Shown here: in pieces, positions 7,806-13,980 of the stretch
How positions within the stretch are numbered: position 1 is the stretch's first letter
How the letters are laid out: each line of letters starts with the position of its first letter
Source of the DNA: Firmicutes bacterium UBA1535
Lineage (GTDB): Bacteria > Bacillota > Clostridia > Tissierellales > Sedimentibacteraceae
Direction: 5' to 3'
Assembly: GCA_002323775.1 (NCBI GenBank)
Contig: DCPV01000172.1
Coordinates: 3,687 to 17,666, forward strand
Length of the DNA stretch: 13,980 nt
Program-made: the position numbers and the translations under genes
Notes under the pieces: model-generated
Seen by the model: the letters and a program-made list of their open reading frames with translations, nothing else
What the model was told of the DNA's origin: nothing
Databases searched by the model: none

Positions 7806-8930
7806 TTACTCTGATATTATCAAAGCATCAAGTATAGAGGTTTTTGCTATTTCTCTAGCTATACTCTTGATATTAACATCATTGTACTTAGGTATATAGC
7901 AAACAAATTCAAATTCTTCATTCCATCCATCATTCATCATATTGTTGATAAATTTATTACATATAATACTGATTTTATCCATATATTTTTGATTATTATG
8001 TATCTCTGTTATTAAAATTGATTTTATAATTTTATTTAGCCTTATTCGATTTTCTTCTCTTGCTTCTGTAACGAAAAAAATTTTATCGGAATGTTTTAAT
8101 AAAGAAAGACTTAATTCATTCATTAAATAATTTGTATCAATAATTATATACTCATAAGCTCCGAATTCACTAAAAAAGTGCAATAATTTAATAAGCTCAT
8201 CAGATTTTAGCTCATTTAACTCAAAAGGATTTTCGCAAGGGTCATAAAAGAATACACCCGAACTGTCCATTTTTAAAGAAGCTTCCAATTTAATAGCTAT
8301 ATTTTCTTTTTTACTTTTAACTGCATATATGATCTCACTCATTGAAAATTTGCCCTCTGCACTAAAAATAGAATTAATTGTAGCAAAGGACTGAATATCT
8401 AAAAATAATGTTTTTTTGTTTTTTTCAGCAAGCCTTAAAGCAAGCGAAGAAGCAATTGCAGATGTACCAGAGCCTAAGCCTTGAGACATAAAAGATATGA
8501 TTGTGGTGTTATTTAGAGTATTAAACTCTTGTATAGTATTGCTATGCAAATCATTAAAATGATGATTTTTCTCATTAAAAGCCTTGTAAATCTTAGAATA
8601 AGCATTTAAAATTTCTTTGTAAATAAGGCTTATTCTTTGATATTTGTATACAAAATAAGAGCTGTTTTCATTTGAATAAAATTCATTATCTACAGCGTGT
8701 TTTTCAACAAGCTTTAAAACTATAAACTTGTTGTCATGTTCAATGCTTAAATTTATATTTTCATTAATTAGTAAAATATCTATTTTATTATCTTTCAAAA
8801 AATCTAATAGTGAATTTTCATTTGTAAAGGCGTGGATTTCAAGCTTATTAGTATAAGACTTATTTATGGCATCGTAAAATCTTTGCACATAGCTTTTGTC
8901 AAAATCAAGCAAAGCCAATTTGATTTTCAT
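7806..8930 (-). CDS. tadZ: TadZ/CpaE-like localisation ATPase-type protein
   Basis: This is a 374-residue first gene of the operon. In Tad systems TadZ/CpaE is a ParA/MinD-superfamily protein that positions the pilus machine. Residues about 3-115 look like a receiver fold (LALLDFDKSY, KIDILLIN, a YKY near 95-97), but Asn56 stands where the phosphorylated Asp would be. The ParA/MinD-like domain follows: P-loop SQGLGSGTS at 149-157, TLFLDIQ with Asp178, and Walker-B-like YEYIIIDT near 258-264. Thr156 replaces the catalytic P-loop lysine, as in other atypical TadZ/CpaE proteins. The start is the ATG at 8930, not the in-frame TTG at 8945: the TTG lies at the edge of GGGGGAG (8937-8943), which is 6 nt from the ATG and acts as its ribosome binding site. 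Weak or absent ATPase activity is inferred. Confidence 0.85.
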   Translation of the reverse strand: MKIKLALLDFDKSYVQRFYDAINKSYTNKLEIHAFTNENSLLDFLKDNKIDILLINENINLSIEHDNKFIVLKLVEKHAVDNEFYSNENSSYFVYKYQRISLIYKEILNAYSKIYKAFNEKNHHFNDLHSNTIQEFNTLNNTTIISFMSQGLGSGTSAIASSLALRLAEKNKKTLFLDIQSFATINSIFSAEGKFSMSEIIYAVKSKKENIAIKLEASLKMDSSGVFFYDPCENPFELNELKSDELIKLLHFFSEFGAYEYIIIDTNYLMNELSLSLLKHSDKIFFVTEAREENRIRLNKIIKSILITEIHNNQKYMDKISIICNKFINNMMNDGWNEEFEFVCYIPKYNDVNIKSIAREIAKTSILDALIISE

Positions 8931-9019
8931 ATGAAGCTCCCCCAAGTTAATAATATATTCCCGTATTTGTAAGCGTTTAGCTGCGCATTGCCCCTAATAA
9001 TGTGGAGCTAACTCCCATG
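8931..9019 (-). ncRNA. Candidate structured leader RNA of the tad operon
   Basis: The predicted transcript leader of about 89 nt holds competing complementary segments. GGAG and CTCC (within 9004-9015) can form a local hairpin. TTAGCT (9006-9011) is complementary to AGCTAA (8977-8982), which lies in the loop of a GCG/CGC hairpin at 8973-8986. AGCTCC (9004-9009) is complementary to GGAGCT (8935-8940), which includes part of the ribosome binding site of tadZ. These pairings exclude one another, as in riboswitches or translational attenuators. I do not recognise a known class; the c-di-GMP-I and -II conserved sequences are absent. Function is unproven. Confidence 0.35.
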
Positions 9020-9025
9020 ACAGAA

Positions 9026-9054
9026 ATTATATCAGCCGTTTTGACATTAATCAA
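9026..9054 (-). promoter_or_regulatory. Sigma-A promoter of the tad operon
   Basis: The minus strand shows TTGATT (9054-9049), a 17-bp spacer, and a perfect TATAAT (9031-9026) preceded by TGA, making an extended -10. Transcription should begin near 9019-9021. No other promoter of this quality is seen in front of tadZ, so it is likely to drive the whole operon. Confidence 0.75.
9041..9054. promoter_or_regulatory. FNR/CRP-like inverted repeat over the -35 box
   Basis: TTGACATTAATCAA matches the FNR-type pattern TTGAT-N4-ATCAA at nine of ten defined bases and exactly covers the -35 region of the tad promoter. A repressor-type site is possible, but in AT-rich DNA such a match can arise by chance. 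Confidence 0.25.
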
Positions 9055-9084
9055 CATATTTTTCGCCTTGTATTGCAACTATTT

Positions 9085-9101
9085 TCCGACATTTTTCGAC
9101 A
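9085..9101 (-). promoter_or_regulatory. Tandem Spo0A-type (0A) boxes
   Basis: Read on the minus strand this is TGTCGAA-AAA-TGTCGGA. The first box fits the 0A consensus TGNCGAA exactly and the second has one mismatch. The two are direct repeats 10 bp apart start to start, the spacing known for the tandem 0A boxes of the Bacillus subtilis abrB promoter. They lie about 65-82 bp upstream of the predicted tad transcription start. Spo0A control of the pilus operon is inferred. Confidence 0.5.
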
Positions 9102-9170
9102 TATGAGATTGAATTTTCATGTGCAAAAGGCGATATCAAAGTCTTATTACATAAGGTTTTGGGAATATAA

Positions 9171-9222
9171 AAATGCACCTCCAAAAGTTAAACTTTATTG
9201 TCTAACTTTTGGAGGTGCATTT
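9171..9222. terminator. Perfect 20-bp inverted repeat, terminator of the MATE gene or IS-end remnant
   Basis: The arms 9171-9190 and 9203-9222 are perfect reverse complements over 20 bp with a 12-nt loop, including TGCACCTCCAAAAGTTA and its complement. On the minus strand the hairpin is followed by TTTTTATATT (counting from the stem end), so it can end MATE transcription before the tad promoter. The plus-strand side has almost no T-run. The long perfect stem and its sequence also recall the terminal repeats of some IS3-family elements, so an internally deleted element is an alternative. No direct repeat flanks it. Confidence 0.6.
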
Positions 9223-9365
9223 CAAAATTCTCTTGATTTTAATTGATATTATTCAATGAACTTACCGTATCTAGCACTTGTTGTAAAAGAGCTTGGCAGT
9301 TCCTTTGTTAAAGATATTTAATCACTGATAAGGTCATAAGTCAATGTAAAAATTTATTTAAACAA
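9223..9365. other. Spacer between the MATE gene and the inverted repeat, no gene seen
   Basis: These 143 bases after the MATE stop hold no supported gene. A plus-strand 21-codon frame (9256-9321) has no ribosome binding site. Together with the tad control region, the stretch from 8931 to 9365 is non-coding. Confidence 0.5.
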
Positions 9366-10748
9366 TTATTTACTAATAAGATTTTTAGCCCATATACCGG
9401 ATTTTAGCAAGAATGCACCTACAACAGCCTTTATGCTTTCTGAAAATTGAATTATAAGATATACAACAATTATATTGAGGCTTGTATGTCTTGCTAGTAC
9501 AAAAGATAATGGCAAACTTACTACCCACACGAATACACTGTCGAAAAAAAATGTAATAATTGTTTTTCCGCCTGCTCTCATTGTGAAGTAAGTGCTATGA
9601 TTAAATGCAAACAATGGCATCGCAACAGCATAAACAATTAAAAACTGTGTAGCTAAATGCCTTACTGCTTCCTCTGTTTTATATACATGAGGTATAAAAG
9701 GAGCTAAAGAAGCCAATAATGCTCCAATTACAACATAGATACTGACATTAAAGAATATTAGCTTTCTATCCATGTCCTTAGCATTTTCAATGTTTCCAGC
9801 ACCTAGCTCACGACCAATCAGCACCGATATAGCTCCACCCATTGAGAAAAACACAATCATAAACAGATTTGATACTGTTGAAGATATATTTAGCCCTGCC
9901 ATGACATTAAGTCCTCTTACAGAATAATTTTGTGTTATTGCAGCATTGCCGACAGACCATAAAATCTCATTAAACAAGAGCGGTGCTCCGGTAATAGCTA
10001 TTTTTTTAATTATATCTACTGGAATATGGAAGCTGCTGTACAATTTTTCTGTAAAAACAAACCTGTCTTTATTTTTATGTGTCATAAAAATAGTATATCC
10101 AATTTCAACGTATCTTGACATTACAGTTGCTATAGCCGCTCCTATAACTCCAAGCTTTGGAAATCCAAATGCACCGAATATTAAAATATAGTTAAATGCT
10201 AAATTCACTATTATTGCAATAGTACTGGCAACCATAGGTATAACAGTTTCTCCGGCTTCTCTAAGTGTTGTAAAATAGCACTGAGAAATCATAAAAGGAA
10301 ATAGTCCCCATAGCATTACCTTAAGATATCCCCTCGCCTCCGAAAGAGTAAACAGCAAACTCCCTCCGCCCTCACTGCCTTCTGAAAGGTATAATTTTAT
10401 AAGACTGTCTCCAAATATTGCAAATACAGTAGTAGCAACAGCCGCAATAATTATACCTAAATACAATTTAAAGCGAAAGGCATGTCTAACCCCATCATAA
10501 TTTTTACTGCCAAAAAATTGTGCACTATATATAGACGCTCCTGAAATACATCCAAAGATTGTAACATTGAATACAAACATAAGCTGGTTTATAATTGCAA
10601 CTCCAGACATGGATTCAGTTCCAAGCCTACCTACCATTATATTGTCAAGTAAATTTACAAAGCTAGTTACAGCCTGCTGAATAACCATAGGTATCAGCAA
10701 AACAAGAAGCATTTTGTAAAACGCCTTATCTCCAATATATTTTTTCAT
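9366..10748 (-). CDS. MATE-family multidrug/toxin efflux transporter
   Basis: This is an integral membrane antiporter that expels cationic compounds with Na+ or H+. With the start at 10748 it is 460 residues, normal for the family, with about 12 hydrophobic helices in two halves. The N-terminal half opens with the family-typical LIPMVIQQAVTSFVNLLDNIMVGRLG, followed by SGASIYSAQFFG. The second half has GGAISVLIGRELGAGNIENA and YFTMRAGGKT. The start is chosen as the third possible Met (MKKYIGDKAF): AGAAAGGA lies 12 nt before it, whereas it abuts the Met at 10760 and the Met at 10787 has no such site. It is a single-gene unit between its own promoter and the inverted repeat at 9171-9222. The substrate cannot be told. 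It has no evident link with the pilus genes. Confidence 0.92.
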   Translation of the reverse strand: MKKYIGDKAFYKMLLVLLIPMVIQQAVTSFVNLLDNIMVGRLGTESMSGVAIINQLMFVFNVTIFGCISGASIYSAQFFGSKNYDGVRHAFRFKLYLGIIIAAVATTVFAIFGDSLIKLYLSEGSEGGGSLLFTLSEARGYLKVMLWGLFPFMISQCYFTTLREAGETVIPMVASTIAIIVNLAFNYILIFGAFGFPKLGVIGAAIATVMSRYVEIGYTIFMTHKNKDRFVFTEKLYSSFHIPVDIIKKIAITGAPLLFNEILWSVGNAAITQNYSVRGLNVMAGLNISSTVSNLFMIVFFSMGGAISVLIGRELGAGNIENAKDMDRKLIFFNVSIYVVIGALLASLAPFIPHVYKTEEAVRHLATQFLIVYAVAMPLFAFNHSTYFTMRAGGKTIITFFFDSVFVWVVSLPLSFVLARHTSLNIIVVYLIIQFSESIKAVVGAFLLKSGIWAKNLISK

Positions 10749-10810
10749 TTTATTACTCATTCCTTTCTTATGATTGCAAATTATCATTTGTCAAAATTTA
10801 TTAAGATTTC

Positions 10811-10830
10811 ATCTAATTTTAATATTAGAT
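10811..10830. promoter_or_regulatory. Palindrome in operator position downstream of the MATE promoter
   Basis: ATCTAAT-TTTAAT-ATTAGAT has perfect 7-bp arms with a 6-bp centre. It begins at about the predicted transcription start of the MATE gene and runs into its leader, where a repressor of an efflux gene would bind. The regulator is not in the window. Confidence 0.4.
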
Positions 10831-10836
10831 TTATAT

Positions 10837-10865
10837 ATTATACACAGAAAACGGCTAAAAAACAA
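10837..10865 (-). promoter_or_regulatory. Promoter of the MATE gene
   Basis: The minus strand shows TTGTTT (10865-10860), a 17-bp spacer and a perfect TATAAT (10842-10837). The -35 box is weak. Transcription would begin near 10830, about 80 nt before the ATG. Confidence 0.55.
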
Positions 10866-10928
10866 GCAATTTTTTTGGCAAATTCTTTTTAAATTAGCTT
10901 GTCTTATTTTGTAACACTTTAGTAACTT

Positions 10929-10954
10929 TTGACGTATATAAACTGTGGTATAAT
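10929..10954 (+). promoter_or_regulatory. Promoter of the glucosaminidase gene
   Basis: TATAAT (10949-10954) is preceded by TGG, giving an extended -10. A TTGACG at 10929-10934 is only 14 bp upstream, too close for normal -35 spacing, so the extended -10 probably does most of the work. Because this lies inside the longest open frame, the gene must start downstream of it. Confidence 0.55.
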
Positions 10955-10988
10955 ATTAAAAAGCTTAACAGAAAGGATTGTGTGCAAA

Positions 10989-13187
10989 ATGAAAATTTTT
11001 ATTAATAAGCATAAAAAGAAGCTTGCTTTAGGAATTATAGCTATAAGCTTGCTTTCTTTGGCAATAATTAACACAACAAAAAACTTAGCATATGCTTCAT
11101 CAAGCGATAATAAAGTTAAGGTGCTCATCAATGGGAAATCCTTAGGGTCTGAAACACCAGCATACATAGTAAATAACCGAACTATGATACCCCTAAGAGC
11201 AGTGTCTGAAGGATTTGGAGCAAAGGTTCAATGGAATGAAGAAAATAAAACTGTTGACATATTTAAAGACAATAAAACTGTCAGATTATACGTAAATAAT
11301 AGATTGGTACGCTATTCAGAGGATAACCTTTTAGGCAATAGCATGTCTCGATATGATGTAAGCGATGTTGCCCCTATTATAATAAACAATTCTACATATG
11401 TACCTCTTAAATTAATTGGTAATGCTCTTGGATTAGATGCTACTTGGAATGAAGCAAAACGAGAAGTAACAGTGTCTCGTGGAGATGCAGTTAGGGCAGA
11501 AAAATATTTTAATATCGATATATCAAATATAAGTGACGGTCAAGTTATCAGTGATATGACAAGCTTGACATTAAGCGGAGCAGAAGCCTTACCCGCTAAT
11601 GCAACACAGCTTAGGTACTTATTTTTAGATCCAATTACCGGAAAAGGCAAAATAATTGCTAAAACTGATAAAATCAAAGAACCTGTCACTCTAAGACCTG
11701 ATATAAACAATCAGGGTAATGGCGTGTTGGCTGCAGTTGTCTACGATAAAAATGGTAATTTCATATCCGGGACTACTAAAGCGATAACAATAAAGATTAA
11801 CCCTAAGATAGTCCTTAAAGGAATTACTGATAATCAAAGCTTATCATCTGCTGTAAGCTTAAGAAGTGATATAAATTTTGTAGCGGCTTATGTTAAATAT
11901 GAGATTCTTTATGCCAATACAGAAAAACCTGTATTTATCTCAGATACAGAGATTTATCCTGATGGTAATCTTAGCTATTCTCCAAAAATCACTGAAAATG
12001 GAGCAGCTTCTATCAGGGTTACTGCATATGATGTTAACGATAAGCCTTATATCAGCAGCAATTACGTAAATATAAACATAGCGGTTGAGCCACCAAAGCC
12101 ACAGCCTCCATACGTAAATTTAGCAGCGATATCAACAAAAAATGTAGGTATAGTGCCTGTTAGGTTGTCAATTACGAGAAACTTTGATGTTTCTAAAACA
12201 CAATACTATGCTAAAAATATAGCAACAGGAAAAATCGAATTATTAAAAGAGGTAGGTTGGGGAGAAATAGATTGGTTTCCAGGTCCAGATATGGCAGGCA
12301 CATGGGATGTATATGTTGTATGTGTTAAGCCAAATGGAGAAAAAATAACAAGCAACACTCGACAAGTTGTCGTTCCTAACAAGGAAAGCCTTATAATAAA
12401 CGGCATTGGTCCTAAGCAGGTTATAAATGGAGAATTTTCAATTAGCTCTACAGCTAATGTGCCAATTAAAGAAGTGTCCTACATTATATCTAATCCATAT
12501 AACAAGACACAGGCTGTTTTAGGCACAGTGACTGATACTTCAAAGAAAGTAAGCTATACACCTCAAAAGGTAAATGAAGGAACTAGAAATATTCAAGCCA
12601 TAGCAACAACAGTTAGTGGAAAAACATTAAAATCAGAGATAATTGAAGTAAAATTCTATATGGGAGATTTATATAAGGCTCAGCCAATAATGATTAATGG
12701 CAAAGCTATTTCTACTACAGCTGAATTTATCGATTATGTAACACCTATGGCACTACAAAACCAAAAACAAAATGGTATGTCAGCAGCTTTAAAAGTCGCT
12801 CAGGCAGCTCTTGAAACTGGTTGGGGAAAAAGCATTCCTGTCGATAGATATTCAGGCTTGTTTTCTAACAATTTCTTTGGAATTAAAGGATCAAGCAATG
12901 CAGGCTCTGTTCTTGTAGGTACCAGAGAGGAGTACTATGGTACATTGTATTATGTAGATGATTATTTCAGAGCTTATACTTCTATACAGGATAGTTTCAA
13001 TGACCATACCGCACTTTTAACTGAAAAAGAAAGATATATTCCATATAAGGAAGTTATGTATAATTCAACAGCCGCAGCACATGCCTTAAAAAGATGTGGC
13101 TATGCGACAGATAGCAAATATGCTTCAAAAATTATTTTCATGATTCAAAAATATGGATTAGATAAATTAGATAATCAAGGTATATAA
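10989..13187 (+). CDS. Secreted cell-wall glucosaminidase with copper amine oxidase-like N-terminal domain
   Basis: This is a 732-residue exported enzyme expected to cut the N-acetylglucosaminyl bond of peptidoglycan. A signal peptide lies at 1-36 (basic MKIFINKHKKKLALG, hydrophobic core, likely cut after AYA). Residues about 40-165 match the copper amine oxidase N-terminal-like domain found in many Clostridia surface proteins (VLINGKSLGSETPAYIVNNR, MIPLRAVSEGFGA, YVPLKLIGNALGL); no copper enzyme is implied. About 170-555 are four Ig-like repeats of about 90-100 residues, with a PPKPQPP linker near 370. About 575-732 is a GH73-type glucosaminidase domain with AALKVAQAALETGWG, whose Glu609 is the expected catalytic acid, and NNFFGIKG. 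The start at 10989 has AAAGGA (10972-10977) upstream and begins the signal peptide; a longer frame back to 10929 crosses the promoter. The gene is monocistronic and divergent from the MATE gene. Confidence 0.9.
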   Translation: MKIFINKHKKKLALGIIAISLLSLAIINTTKNLAYASSSDNKVKVLINGKSLGSETPAYIVNNRTMIPLRAVSEGFGAKVQWNEENKTVDIFKDNKTVRLYVNNRLVRYSEDNLLGNSMSRYDVSDVAPIIINNSTYVPLKLIGNALGLDATWNEAKREVTVSRGDAVRAEKYFNIDISNISDGQVISDMTSLTLSGAEALPANATQLRYLFLDPITGKGKIIAKTDKIKEPVTLRPDINNQGNGVLAAVVYDKNGNFISGTTKAITIKINPKIVLKGITDNQSLSSAVSLRSDINFVAAYVKYEILYANTEKPVFISDTEIYPDGNLSYSPKITENGAASIRVTAYDVNDKPYISSNYVNINIAVEPPKPQPPYVNLAAISTKNVGIVPVRLSITRNFDVSKTQYYAKNIATGKIELLKEVGWGEIDWFPGPDMAGTWDVYVVCVKPNGEKITSNTRQVVVPNKESLIINGIGPKQVINGEFSISSTANVPIKEVSYIISNPYNKTQAVLGTVTDTSKKVSYTPQKVNEGTRNIQAIATTVSGKTLKSEIIEVKFYMGDLYKAQPIMINGKAISTTAEFIDYVTPMALQNQKQNGMSAALKVAQAALETGWGKSIPVDRYSGLFSNNFFGIKGSSNAGSVLVGTREEYYGTLYYVDDYFRAYTSIQDSFNDHTALLTEKERYIPYKEVMYNSTAAAHALKRCGYATDSKYASKIIFMIQKYGLDKLDNQGI

Positions 13188-13190
13188 AAA

Positions 13191-13205
13191 GTGAACTGTG
13201 TTCAC
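13191..13205 (+). repeat. Small hairpin after the glucosaminidase gene
   Basis: GTGAAC-TGT-GTTCAC is a perfect 6-bp stem with a triloop. It starts 4 nt after the stop codon and sits just before the main terminator. Confidence 0.4.
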
Positions 13206-13208
13206 CCT

Positions 13209-13237
13209 AAGGATACTTAATAAGTATCCTTTTTTTG
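13209..13237 (+). terminator. Intrinsic terminator of the glucosaminidase gene
   Basis: AAGGATACTT (13209-13218) and AAGTATCCTT (13222-13231) form a perfect 10-bp stem with a 3-nt loop, followed at once by a run of T. This is a classic rho-independent terminator, about 20 nt after the stop. Confidence 0.9.
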
Positions 13238-13348
13238 TTTGCTCAATAATATCGTCTAAGAGCTTAATATCCCAGTAATGTTTTTTATCAGTTTCAATTG
13301 GAATTTCAGCACTGTTCTTTTGGCAAAGAAAGCTTTTTTACAAATTTA

Positions 13349-13383
13349 GAGGGAGCCAATCACAATACACGATTGGCTCCCTC
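13349..13383 (-). terminator. Strong hairpin between the convergent genes, likely terminator of the SLH gene
   Basis: GAGGGAGCCAATC (13349-13361) and GATTGGCTCCCTC (13371-13383) pair perfectly over 13 bp with a 9-nt loop. It lies about 50 nt after the SLH gene stop. The T-run that would follow on the minus strand is poor (TAAATTTG), so termination relies on the GC-rich stem or the element acts as an mRNA 3'-end protector. Confidence 0.65.
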
Positions 13384-13431
13384 ATTATATAGACAGTATT
13401 TTACATTTCCAAGAGCGGGATTTTGTATGAA

Positions 13432-13980
13432 TTAAATCAGATTAGATTTTTTCAGCAACCTCTCTACCATCGCCGCTACTTCTGCACGTGTTACGTAAGA
13501 CTTAGGTGCAAGTGTATTGTTTTCTCTGCCGAATACAACACCTGCTTTGATACACTCTGCTATACTGTTTTTTGCATAACCAGATACTGTTACTCTATCG
13601 CTGTATGTTTCCATCAGCTCGCCGATTTCTCCGTTTGTCAGTTCGGCGTCCAGACCTGTAATCTTCATTGCTCGTGCGATCATGGTCATGGCTTGTTCAC
13701 GAGTAATAACATCGTTAGGTCCGAACTTTATATCCGAGTAACCTTCGATGATACCATAGGATGAAGCGGTTTTCACATATCCACAGTACCACTCGTCAGA
13801 GGCAACATCACCAAAGCTACTTTCTCCTTTTTCCGGTGCAAGCCCCAAAGCTCTCACTATTACAGCTGCAAATTCAGCACGAGTCATGTTCCTGTTAGGT
13901 TCATAATTGCCGTTTCCGACCCCACTGACTACCATTCTCGAACCCATGTTGTTGATTGAAGCCTTTGACCAATGATTATT
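13432..13980 (-). CDS. SLH-domain surface protein, C-terminal part (start outside window)
   Basis: The reading frame stays open to the right edge: 182 residues are visible, starting with NNHWSKASINN. An internal Met at 13947 is not the start, because it falls in the middle of an SLH repeat. Three S-layer homology repeats fill the visible part: about 1-56 (HWSKASINNM...NMTRAEFAAVIVRALGL), 57-125 (WYCGYVKTASSYGIIEGY...VITREQAMTMIARAM), and 126-182 (YAKNSIAECIKAGVV...YVTRAEVAAMVERLL). Each has the TRAE/TRE-type motif that binds pyruvylated secondary wall polymer, so the protein is anchored non-covalently to the wall by its C-terminus. The functional N-terminal part is not visible. By eye, line 13621-13680 is 31/60 GC against 7/60 in line 2101-2160 of the tad region, so composition is unlike its neighbours. 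High expression of an S-layer protein or transfer could explain this. Confidence 0.92.
   Translation of the reverse strand, partial: NNHWSKASINNMGSRMVVSGVGNGNYEPNRNMTRAEFAAVIVRALGLAPEKGESSFGDVASDEWYCGYVKTASSYGIIEGYSDIKFGPNDVITREQAMTMIARAMKITGLDAELTNGEIGELMETYSDRVTVSGYAKNSIAECIKAGVVFGRENNTLAPKSYVTRAEVAAMVERLLKKSNLI

Noticed and set aside
8931..9019. Known c-di-GMP-I or -II riboswitch in the tad leader
   Set aside because: The conserved sequences of both classes are missing, although such switches are known in front of pilus genes in Clostridia.
9256..9321. Plus-strand 21-codon frame (MNLPYLALVV...)
   Set aside because: No ribosome binding site, no promoter, no recognisable family; short frames of this size are expected by chance.
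10929..10988. N-terminal extension of the glucosaminidase reading frame
   Set aside because: It contains the promoter -10 box and would bury the signal peptide; the ATG at 10989 has a good ribosome binding site.
13177..13336. Minus-strand open stretch with protein-like text (SAEIPIETDKKHYWDIKLLDD) in the gap between the two convergent genes
   Set aside because: It has no start codon or ribosome binding site and runs through the plus-strand terminator. It could be a gene relic, but I recognise no family, so it is not annotated.
13432..13947. Complete small SLH protein starting at the Met at 13947
   Set aside because: The frame continues upstream to the window edge with clear SLH residues (HWSKASINN), so this Met is internal.

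Overview
The window is very AT-rich bacterial DNA with Firmicutes/Clostridia character. The visible reasons are strong AAAGGGGG/GGAGG ribosome binding sites, sigma-A type promoters, a three-repeat SLH (S-layer anchoring) protein end, a secreted 'copper amine oxidase N-terminal domain + glucosaminidase' wall enzyme, and a tandem pair of Spo0A-type boxes. A spore-forming or spore-derived anaerobe is the best guess, perhaps of the Peptostreptococcaceae kind. The genus cannot be fixed from sequence alone.

Layout. About two thirds of the window (1-9054) is one minus-strand operon for a Tad/Flp (type IVb/IVc) pilus secretion system of the kind found in monoderm bacteria. In transcription order it holds: a well-formed extended -10 promoter (9026-9054) preceded by two tandem 0A-like boxes (9085-9101); a leader of about 90 nt with competing complementary segments (8931-9019); TadZ/CpaE (7806-8930); the TadA/CpaF ATPase (6537-7772); the TadB and TadC platform proteins (5644-6444, 4757-5632); a small Flp1-like pilin (4423-4644); a TadE pseudopilin (3655-4347); a very large TadG/DUF5702-like protein (125-3655); and the start of a further TadE-like pseudopilin that runs off the left edge (1-107). 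No prepilin peptidase, secretin or CpaB-like gene is seen. A secretin is not expected in a single-membrane cell; the peptidase must lie outside the window.

Upstream of the tad promoter, on the same strand, is a MATE-family efflux gene (9366-10748) ending in a perfect 20-bp inverted repeat (9171-9222). Its own promoter is followed by a 20-bp palindrome in operator position. Divergent from it is a plus-strand gene for a secreted, four-Ig-like-domain glucosaminidase (10989-13187) with its own promoter and a strong intrinsic terminator. At the right edge, on the minus strand, is the 3' end of an SLH-domain protein with clearly higher GC (13432-13980).

How they work together. The tad products would assemble an envelope pilus: TadZ localises the machine, TadA powers it, TadB/TadC form the membrane platform, Flp1 and the TadE-like proteins make the fibre or its tip, and the TadG-like protein is probably an envelope or fibre-associated partner. 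The wall hydrolase and the SLH protein are also cell-surface products, but they are separate transcription units. The most interesting signals are regulatory: the 0A-like boxes and the candidate RNA switch in front of the tad operon.
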